Of a DNA stretch of 12,255 bases, positions 6,862 through 12,255 are shown in pieces (the stretch's first letter is position 1; each line of letters opens with the position of its first letter). The stretch is from Deltaproteobacteria bacterium CG_4_8_14_3_um_filter_43_13 (GTDB taxonomy: Bacteria > Desulfobacterota > UBA8473): positions 1-12,255 of the forward strand of contig PFIF01000073.1 in NCBI GenBank assembly GCA_002782605.1, in the 5' to 3' direction. The notes beneath the pieces were generated by a model. That model was not told the DNA's origin. It did no database searches and saw nothing but the letters and a program-made list of their open reading frames with translations. Both the position numbers and the translations under genes were made by a program.

Positions 6862-6896
6862 GTTCACCGTTCACCGTTTTTCGTTATCGGTTCCGG
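6862..6896. repeat. Heptamer repeat locus 5, encodes the Nth tail
   Basis: Five in-phase 7-bp units: GTTCACC twice (6862-6875), then GTTTTTC, GTTATCG and GTTCCGG (to 6896). The array overlaps the 3' end of nth and encodes its last ten residues and its TGA stop. The units decay in similarity going into the gene. Confidence 0.75.
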
Positions 6897-7556
6897 CGAA
6901 TATTGGCTCTTCCTTATCCCTACCTTATCACAAAGATTCTCTATAGGACATTCGGTGCATTTGGGGGAGATAGGGCGACAAATCTTCTGCCCCAGAGACA
7001 CCAAAAGGTCGTTAATTTCTATCCAAAACTCTTTGGGGAGTTTGACCCTGAGGGCAAATTCTGTAGCCTGTGGATTTTTTGTATTTACATAACCTAAGCG
7101 ATTACAAATTCGATGTACATGGGTATCAACACATATACCTGGTTTTCCATACCCCTTGGTGACTACCAGGTTTGCTGTCTTTCTGCCCACCCCTGGTAGT
7201 TTCAGGAGTTCATCGATCTCATCGGGGACCTGACAATTATATTCATCTACCAGCTTCTTACAAGTGGAAAGGATATTTTTTGCCTTATTTCGATAAAAGC
7301 CCACGGGGTATACAATTTCTTCCAGTTTCCGTACCTTTAATTTAAGCATCTTCTCTGGATTATCTGCTATATCAAATAGCCTCTTTGTTGCCTGGATTGT
7401 AGTTTTATCCTGGGTTCTTGCACTGAGTATGCAGGAGATTAATACCTTAAAGGGGGCTCTTGATGTCTCTGCTACTAAGGCTGCCACAGTGGGAGTCCAC
7501 TTTGCTGTCTCATTTCGAACTAGCTCTATTATTTGATAAATATTATCTTCTTCCAT
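6864..7556 (-). CDS. nth: Endonuclease III
   Basis: Endonuclease III is a DNA glycosylase and AP lyase that removes oxidised pyrimidines in base-excision repair. The helix-hairpin-helix is LPGVGRKTA at 120-128 with catalytic Lys126, and the catalytic Asp is Asp144 in VDTH. The C-terminal [4Fe-4S] loop has the canonical C-x6-C-x2-C-x5-C spacing at Cys193, 200, 203 and 209. The glycosylase fold begins around residue 20, and the SARTQD segment at 45-50 matches the general family. At 230 residues it carries a tail of about 15 residues past the cluster; the last ten (PEPITKNGER) are encoded by heptamer repeats. The ATG lacks an obvious Shine-Dalgarno sequence, and no better start is seen. It converges on htpX. 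Confidence 0.96.
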   Translation of the reverse strand: MEEDNIYQIIELVRNETAKWTPTVAALVAETSRAPFKVLISCILSARTQDKTTIQATKRLFDIADNPEKMLKLKVRKLEEIVYPVGFYRNKAKNILSTCKKLVDEYNCQVPDEIDELLKLPGVGRKTANLVVTKGYGKPGICVDTHVHRICNRLGYVNTKNPQATEFALRVKLPKEFWIEINDLLVSLGQKICRPISPKCTECPIENLCDKVGIRKSQYSPEPITKNGER

Positions 7557-7661
7557 ATTTAAGATTTGTTAAGGTATATATAGCTTTTCTTGACTCTTAA
7601 TAATCAGGCTGTGAAAAAGTGGAGGGATTAGAAGGCTTGAAGAATTAAAAAGTTGGCTCTT

Positions 7662-7937
7662 TTACCTGTTTATCTTTTCTTTTAAATCCTTACCAACCTT
7701 AAAAAAAGGCAATCTTTTTTCCTGGACTTCAATATTATGCCCTGTTCTTGGGTTCCTTCCAATATACGGGTTATACTCCCTAATTACAAAACTGCCGAAT
7801 CCACGAATTTCAATTCTATTATTATCTATCAGGGCATTAGTTAGACCATCAAAAATTATCTTGATAATCTCATTTGCTTTTTTCTTGGTAATATTGGCCT
7901 TAATACTCAGTTGCTTTGCCAAATCAGATTTATTCAT
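7662..7937 (-). CDS. HU/IHF family DNA-binding protein
   Basis: This 91-residue nucleoid protein belongs to the HU/IHF family, whose dimers bend DNA. The signature region is RGFGSFVIREYNPYIG at 45-60, followed by the arm tip GRNPRTG at 60-66 with the intercalating Pro63, and the ending LPFFKVGKDLKE. The length is full. The charged, non-alanine-rich arm and the FVIREY stretch look more like IHF-type proteins of Desulfobacterota than like E. coli HU, but the sequence does not decide between HU and an IHF subunit. AAAGGGAG lies 5 nt before the ATG. The gene has a strong promoter and is the only gene in its unit; about 105 bp without recognisable features separate it from nth. Confidence 0.95.
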   Translation of the reverse strand: MNKSDLAKQLSIKANITKKKANEIIKIIFDGLTNALIDNNRIEIRGFGSFVIREYNPYIGRNPRTGHNIEVQEKRLPFFKVGKDLKEKINR

Positions 7938-8031
7938 AAAATCTCCCTTTAAGAAAAGCTTCCCAGAAAAAGTCCATTATTGTCAGCAGACGCTTTCTCA
8001 ATAGACCCTTTCCTTGCGTAGATGCTTTAAT

Positions 8032-8060
8032 TTTATAATAAGTAATAGATTTAAAGTCAA
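8032..8060 (-). promoter_or_regulatory. Strong sigma-70-type promoter for the HU/IHF gene
   Basis: On the minus strand TTGACT (8055-8060), a 17-bp spacer and TATAAA (8032-8037) make a near-consensus promoter. The transcript would start near 8025 and have a leader of about 88 nt. This fits an abundant nucleoid protein. Confidence 0.75.
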
Positions 8061-8092
8061 GAGGTTTTTATTTTTTGTTCTTATTAAAAGAT

Positions 8093-8121
8093 TTGCCTTT
8101 CAATCTTTTTTCCGGTATCCT
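8093..8121 (+). promoter_or_regulatory. Possible promoter for the ABC importer genes
   Basis: TTGCCT (8093-8098), a 17-bp spacer and TATCCT (8116-8121) form a moderate sigma-70 match. Transcription would start near 8128 and the leader of about 115 nt would contain the heptamer-like region and the GATCAGG hairpin. Confidence 0.4.
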
Positions 8122-8127
8122 TGTAAC

Positions 8128-8216
8128 GGTTCACGGATTCCAGTTAACAGGGATCAGGGAAAAAAAGCATGCCTGATCGCTGACAACTGGCAACCTACAA
8201 CTGAGAAAGGGCTGAA
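8128..8216. repeat. Heptamer repeat locus 6, degenerate, with a 7-bp hairpin
   Basis: Degenerate 7-bp units run in phase from 8128 (GGTTCAC, GGATTCC, AGTTAAC, AGGGATC, AGGGAAA). A second in-phase block runs from 8175 (GATCGCT, GACAACT, GGCAACC, TACAACT). GATCAGG (8152-8158) and CCTGATC (8172-8178) can pair around a 13-nt loop. This is most of the 306-bp gap 7938-8243; apart from the two promoters I see nothing else in it. Confidence 0.5.
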
Positions 8217-8243
8217 AGCTTACCTATAAGGAGGTTTAAAAAA

Positions 8244-9236
8244 ATGGGTTGGATTAATAGCAGGAACTTTAAATGTTTTGTAATAACCCTCACATTACTC
8301 CTTTTGCCTGTATTAATCTTCTCTGGCACAAGCAAAAAAAAGACTGAAGTAAGAGTGAGAATGGGATACCTTCAAGGTGATTTGCATCAGTTAGCGGCTT
8401 TTGTCGCTTTAGAAAGGGGTCTTTTCAAAAAAGAGGGTATTGATATTGAAATTGGGGGGATCTTTAAGGCCGGCCCGGAGGAGATGAGCGCATTCGCTGC
8501 AGGCAGTTTAGACATTGGTTATGTAGGTGTAGCCCCTGCGACAACAGCCGTAGCCAATAAGACAGCCAATGTAAGGGTTTTGGCTCAGGCCAATAAAGAA
8601 GGGTCGGCAGTGGTAGTAAGTAAGGCATCTAATATTAAGAGCATCAATGACCTCCGAACAAAGACCATTGCCATTCCAGGCCACTCCACTGTCCAGGATT
8701 TTCTCTTAAAAAAGGCATTGATCAGGAATGGTATAGGATTGAAGGAAGTGAAGATCATAGTGGTTAAACCCCCGGAGATGATATGGGCATTGAAAGCAGG
8801 AGATATTGATGCCTTTATTGCCTGGGAGCCCCATGCGGCTAAGGCCGTTACAAAAGGGATAGGGAGAATACTCGTGACTTCTCATGATATCTGGGAGAAC
8901 CACCCCTGCTGTGTATTGGTAGCTGACTTCAAATTCATGGAGAAACATCCTGAAGCAATAAGAAAGATAATTAAAGCCCATGTAGATGCTACAAATTACA
9001 TAAAAAGCCACCCTGATGAGGCAGTCAAGATAGGGGTAAAATATACCGGAATGGATGAAGCCACGGTCAGGCGGGCGATGAAGAATATAGTGTTTGATTA
9101 TCAACCCAGCGTAGAAGGTCAGATAGAGTATGTGGATTTTTTGAATAGACTGGGTTATATAAAGATCGAAGATCCAAAGGCCTTTACAGATATATTCATA
9201 GATTCAGGTATTCTTAAGGAGATTTTACAGAGATGA
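8244..9236 (+). CDS. ABC importer substrate-binding protein, SsuA/TauA/NMT1-like
   Basis: This 330-residue periplasmic binding protein belongs to the nitrate/sulfonate/taurine group (COG0715). It starts with a signal peptide: charged residues to about 10, a hydrophobic stretch at 11-26, and probable cleavage near residue 28. There is no lipobox Cys, so it is not a lipoprotein. Family hallmarks are GYLQGDLHQLAAFVALERG at 41-59, FKKEGIDIE at 61-69, and the AFAAGSLDIGYVGVAPA segment around 83-99. The ligand could be a sulfonate, nitrate, a pyrimidine-like molecule or something else; sequence does not tell. GGAGG lies about 9 nt before the ATG. It is followed at once by the permease gene. No ATPase gene lies beside the pair. 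Confidence 0.92.
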   Translation: MGWINSRNFKCFVITLTLLLLPVLIFSGTSKKKTEVRVRMGYLQGDLHQLAAFVALERGLFKKEGIDIEIGGIFKAGPEEMSAFAAGSLDIGYVGVAPATTAVANKTANVRVLAQANKEGSAVVVSKASNIKSINDLRTKTIAIPGHSTVQDFLLKKALIRNGIGLKEVKIIVVKPPEMIWALKAGDIDAFIAWEPHAAKAVTKGIGRILVTSHDIWENHPCCVLVADFKFMEKHPEAIRKIIKAHVDATNYIKSHPDEAVKIGVKYTGMDEATVRRAMKNIVFDYQPSVEGQIEYVDFLNRLGYIKIEDPKAFTDIFIDSGILKEILQR

Positions 9237-9250
9237 GGCAGAGATGAGGC
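9229..9250 (+). repeat. 11-bp tandem duplication at the ABC gene junction
   Basis: AGAGATGAGGC occurs twice back to back (9229-9239, 9240-9250). The first copy holds the TGA stop of the binding-protein gene in an ATGA context. The second copy holds the ATG of the permease. The GAGG of the first copy can serve as the permease ribosome-binding site, 5 nt upstream. Confidence 0.85.
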
Positions 9251-9999
9251 TTTCAAGATATATATTATTGATTAGCCTGATAGTTATCTGGCAGCTTCTT
9301 TCTTACTTTGGTGTCATTCCAAAGTATAAAGTCCCATCTCCAGTAGATGTACTTTTGGGAATTAGAGATCTTTTTATAGTGGGGTTGCCGCCAGGGTACA
9401 GACTTATGCAGCACATACTGGAAAGTCTAAATCGTGTGTTCTGGGGTTTTTTATTTGCAGCAATAATAGGGATACCCCTCGGCATAGTTATGGGATGGTC
9501 GAAACTACTCAAAGGGATGGTAGATCCTATAATAGAGATGTTAAGGCCTGTCCCACCGCTCGCATGGATTCCGATTTCCGTACTGTGGTTTGGGATTGGT
9601 ATAAAATCGGCAGTCTTTATCATATTTTTAGGGGCATTCTTCCCGATTTTATTGAGCGCCATGGCTGGAGTAGTATCTGTGGATGTTGTGCTGATTGAGG
9701 CATCCCGTAGTTTAGGGGCAAAAGGGAAGGAAGTTCTCTTGAAGGTTTTGGCGCCAGGTGCTATGCCTTCAATCTTAACAGGACTCAGGATTGGATTGGG
9801 CATTGGATGGATGACATTAGTAGCTGCTGAATTCACAGGGGTTAAGACAGGCTATGGGCTGGGCTACATGATTATGACAGCGCGGGACATCCAACGACCT
9901 GATGAGATACTGGCTGGGATGACGATAATAGGATTGTTGGGGTACCTGATGGACAGGATACTGAGATTGGTAGAAGCAAGGGTTCTTAGATGGAGATAG
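9244..9999 (+). CDS. ABC importer permease, SsuC/TauC-like
   Basis: This 251-residue inner-membrane permease belongs to the BPD family and pairs with the binding protein just upstream. It has about six hydrophobic segments, including 5-22, 66-84, 107-118 and 122-146. The EAA loop that contacts the ATPase is at 152-174, with conserved Glu152, Ala153 and Gly158 (EASRSLGAKG) and the LAPGAMP turn. The ending VLRWR resembles the usual end of SsuC proteins. The gap to the binding protein is 7 bp. The gene stops 11 bp before the end of the convergent EF-G-like gene, so no ATPase gene follows on this strand. An ATPase encoded elsewhere is needed for transport. Confidence 0.93.
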   Translation: MRLSRYILLISLIVIWQLLSYFGVIPKYKVPSPVDVLLGIRDLFIVGLPPGYRLMQHILESLNRVFWGFLFAAIIGIPLGIVMGWSKLLKGMVDPIIEMLRPVPPLAWIPISVLWFGIGIKSAVFIIFLGAFFPILLSAMAGVVSVDVVLIEASRSLGAKGKEVLLKVLAPGAMPSILTGLRIGLGIGWMTLVAAEFTGVKTGYGLGYMIMTARDIQRPDEILAGMTIIGLLGYLMDRILRLVEARVLRWR

Positions 10000-10010
10000 A
10001 ATATCCTGTG

Positions 10011-12086
10011 TCACTGTTTTTTGGCGGCTGTGACAACCTTTTCGCTGATATGGGCCGGCGCTTCCTCATAATGAGAGAACTCTATGGTAAACGTTCCTCT
10101 ATCTCCTGTCATTGAACTCAAATCAGGGGCATACGTTAAGACCTCAGCCATGGGAACATGGGCTCTTATTATCTGACTATTGGCTGCTCCTTCTACACCT
10201 AAGACCTTGCCTCTCCTGCTGTTTAAGTCTCCAATAATATCGCCCATGTTTTCATCCGGAACGATAATATTCATGCTCATAATAGGTTCCAACAGAACCG
10301 GACCTGCTTCCAGGGTTGCTTTCTTAAATGCCATGGAACCGGCTATCTTAAATGCCATCTCAGACGAGTCCACAGTATGGAAAGATCCAAAGACCAATGA
10401 GGCTTTAACATCTACTACCGGGCATCCTGCCAGTACACCTTCATTCATGGTCTCAATAATTCCCTTCTCTACTGCAGGGATATACTGTCTGGGGATTACG
10501 CCCCCCGCTATCTTATCAGCGAATTCAAAACCTGCTCCTCTGGGCATGGGTTCCACCTCTAACCATGCATCTCCATACTGTCCTCTCCCTCCTGACTGTT
10601 TCTTGTATTTTCCCTGGACCTTTGCTTTTCCACGGATTGTCTCTTTATAAGGGACTTTAGGCGATTTTAACCCTACCTCTACGCCGAATTTTCTCTTTAA
10701 CTTCTCCAAAATAACCTCTAAATGAACCTGTCCCATTCCTGACAGTATGATTTCTTTGGTATGTTCATCTCGATGTATCCTGATGGTGGGGTCCTCCTCT
10801 GTAAGCTTATTTAAGGATATAGTAGCCTTTTCTTCATCTCCCTTGGTCTTTGGCTCAATAGCAAAAGATATTATCGGTGGTGGAGGGGTGACTCCTTCAA
10901 AGATTATAGGGGCATTTTCATCGCAGAGGCTGTTTCCTGTACTGGTATCTTTAAGTTTTGCTACTGCCACTATCTCGCCAACACCGGCAGAGTCTATTGG
11001 TTTTTGACTTTTCCCTTCTATCCGGAATATCTGTCCAATTCTTTCTTTTACTTTCCTGGAAGAATTGTATGCCGTTGAATCAGAGTTCAGAGTACCGGAA
11101 TAGATGCGAAATAATGTTAATTTTCCTGTATACGGGTCAGCTATTGTTTTGAAAACCAGGGCAGAGAAGGGTTCATCCTCATTGGGCTTGCGAACATCTT
11201 CCGCCTTTGTGAGGAAATTTTTGCCTTTGTGGTCCCCCTTTTCCAGTGGGGAAGGGAGACAGTGAACAATCTCATCCATCAGGGGTTGAATTCCAATGTT
11301 TTTCAGGGCTGAACCACATATTACAGGGACGAACTTCATATCGAGTGTCCCCTCCTTCAATCCCTGATATATGTCTTCATAGCTCAGACCTTCACCTTCT
11401 AAATACTTCTCTAATAACTTGTCTGATGTCTCTGCTATATCTTCTATCATCTTTCCCCTCAGATTCAGAGCCTCCTCACTGAGTTCTTCAGGGATTTCTT
11501 CTTCAGTATACTTTCCACTGCCGTCGTTTTCATAAACCAGAGCTTTCATCTTCATCAGATCTACAAGACCTCTAAAGGATTCTTCAGCGCCGATCGGGAT
11601 ATGGGTGATTACAGCTTTCTTCCCAAGGATTTTATTTATATCATCAAGAAGGTTGGAATAAGATGCCCTTTCCCTGTCCATCTTATTTATGAAGATTATC
11701 CTGGGAAGCCTGAAGTCGTCACAATACTGCCAGAGCCTTTCAGTCTGTACTTTTATACCTGATATTGCATCAATAACCACTACCGCCCCATCTGCCACAT
11801 ATAGAGAGTTTTTGGCGTCGTTGCTAAAATTTGTATCTCCAGGGGTGTCTATTATATTTACGTTGTGTTTTTCCCAATCAAAATGGTGCAGGGATGAGCT
11901 GATAGTAATTTTCCTCTTTATCTCTTCAGGTTCGTAATCCATTGTCGAGCTTCCATTATCAACCCTTCCCATACGGTCAGTCATTTTTGCATTGAAAAGC
12001 ATTGCTTCTGCCAGGGAAGTTTTACCGGCTCCACCGTGGGCTACGATACCTATATTCCTAAGTTTATGCACCTCGAGCTTTTTCAT
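10011..12086 (-). CDS. EF-G-like translational GTPase (FusA2-type), no G3 catalytic His
   Basis: This 691-residue protein has the five-domain layout of elongation factor G. I choose the ATG at 12086 because AAAGGAG (12092-12098) stands 5 nt before it; an ATG 21 nt further up would put that site inside the gene. From this start, G1 is AHGGAGKTS at 16-24, G3 is DTPGD at 80-84 and G4 is NKMD at 134-137. Domain II follows at about 305-395, domain IV has the SGGRGQYG segment at 498-505, and the end matches domain V (TGDRGTFTIEF). G1 differs from the AHIDAGKTT of true EF-G and G3 lacks its catalytic His, so this is the paralogue often named FusA2 or EF-G-II rather than the main EF-G. The paralogue's role is poorly known. 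It has its own promoter. Confidence 0.92.
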   Translation of the reverse strand: MKKLEVHKLRNIGIVAHGGAGKTSLAEAMLFNAKMTDRMGRVDNGSSTMDYEPEEIKRKITISSSLHHFDWEKHNVNIIDTPGDTNFSNDAKNSLYVADGAVVVIDAISGIKVQTERLWQYCDDFRLPRIIFINKMDRERASYSNLLDDINKILGKKAVITHIPIGAEESFRGLVDLMKMKALVYENDGSGKYTEEEIPEELSEEALNLRGKMIEDIAETSDKLLEKYLEGEGLSYEDIYQGLKEGTLDMKFVPVICGSALKNIGIQPLMDEIVHCLPSPLEKGDHKGKNFLTKAEDVRKPNEDEPFSALVFKTIADPYTGKLTLFRIYSGTLNSDSTAYNSSRKVKERIGQIFRIEGKSQKPIDSAGVGEIVAVAKLKDTSTGNSLCDENAPIIFEGVTPPPPIISFAIEPKTKGDEEKATISLNKLTEEDPTIRIHRDEHTKEIILSGMGQVHLEVILEKLKRKFGVEVGLKSPKVPYKETIRGKAKVQGKYKKQSGGRGQYGDAWLEVEPMPRGAGFEFADKIAGGVIPRQYIPAVEKGIIETMNEGVLAGCPVVDVKASLVFGSFHTVDSSEMAFKIAGSMAFKKATLEAGPVLLEPIMSMNIIVPDENMGDIIGDLNSRRGKVLGVEGAANSQIIRAHVPMAEVLTYAPDLSSMTGDRGTFTIEFSHYEEAPAHISEKVVTAAKKQ

Positions 12087-12133
12087 GAAATCTCCTTTGC
12101 AAGACAATGGATGTCGACTTTTTTAAAGAGGTC

Positions 12134-12163
12134 ATTTTATTTTACTTTGTTTTTAAAAGTCAA
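12134..12163 (-). promoter_or_regulatory. Probable sigma-70 promoter for the EF-G-like gene
   Basis: On the minus strand TTGACT (12158-12163), an 18-bp spacer and TAAAAT (12134-12139) give a good match. The leader would be about 40 nt and include the AAAGGAG ribosome-binding site. Confidence 0.6.
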
Positions 12164-12187
12164 GATAAAATGTCCTGATTTTCTTAT

Positions 12188-12215
12188 TAGTTCACACTGA
12201 AAAATTCCCTTTTCC
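12188..12215. repeat. Heptamer repeat locus 7
   Basis: Positions 12188-12215 read as TAGTTCA, CACTGAA, AAATTCC and CTTTTCC. The same units appear at 4672-4703 with one unit more. Another GGTTCAG occurs at 12223-12229. Apart from this and the promoter I see nothing in the right-hand 169 bp. Confidence 0.55.
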
Positions 12216-12255
12216 GCTCTCTGGTTCAGGTTTTTTGACCCATCTATGATCGTAA

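Noticed and set aside
8172..8216. Possible TPP riboswitch in front of the ABC genes (CTGATC and CTGAGA motifs)
   Set aside because: In a TPP riboswitch CTGAGA precedes CTGATC; here the order is reversed and the flanking helices are missing. The motifs fall in degenerate heptamers.
12087..12107. Longer start of the EF-G-like gene (7 extra residues)
   Set aside because: The extra codons contain the AAAGGAG ribosome-binding site of the downstream ATG, so they are leader.

Overview
The window is ordinary bacterial chromosome: twelve protein genes, tightly packed, with one partial gene at the left edge. It suggests an AT-leaning, probably Gram-negative and anaerobic bacterium. The hints are two radical SAM genes, an oxygen-sensitive style of biochemistry, and an IHF/HU protein whose GRNPRTG and LPFFKVGK stretches look like those of Desulfobacterota and Nitrospirota. 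That placement is low confidence. I see no phage, CRISPR, toxin-antitoxin or secondary-metabolite genes, and no tRNA or rRNA.

Layout. At 2-892 (+) is a PflX/COG1313-type radical SAM protein, cut by the left edge. From 5552 down to 889 (-) is a five-gene run: rnc (RNase III), an Elp3-like radical SAM protein, era, der and a Nudix hydrolase. It has a good promoter upstream of rnc. The 470-bp gap 5553-6023 holds a 151-bp MITE-like element with perfect 22-bp inverted ends and two GC-rich hairpins. Then come htpX (+), nth (-) and a HU/IHF gene (-). From 8244 (+) lie the substrate-binding protein and permease of an SsuA/TauA-type ABC importer, with no ATPase gene beside them. The window ends with an EF-G-like translational GTPase (-) that has its own promoter.

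The genes together. The rnc-era-der block makes proteins for rRNA processing and for assembly of both ribosomal subunits. The Elp3-like protein may add an RNA-modification step, but that is inference. HtpX (membrane protein quality control), Nth (base-excision repair) and HU/IHF (nucleoid) are single housekeeping genes.

Most unusual content. The gaps carry a family of degenerate 7-bp repeats (typical units GGTTCAG, GTTCACC, CGTGAAT) at seven places. They touch coding sequence: one array replaces the ribosome-binding site of era, one encodes the C-terminal tail and stop of Nth, and others supply the stops of der and the Elp3-like gene. Two distant copies differ by exactly one unit. Other oddities are an RNase III with Ala at a position that is normally a metal-binding Asp, an EF-G-like protein with Asp in place of the catalytic His of G3, and an 11-bp tandem duplication at the junction of the two ABC genes. 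I do not see a clearly new multi-gene system; the heptamer family is the best candidate for something under-described.
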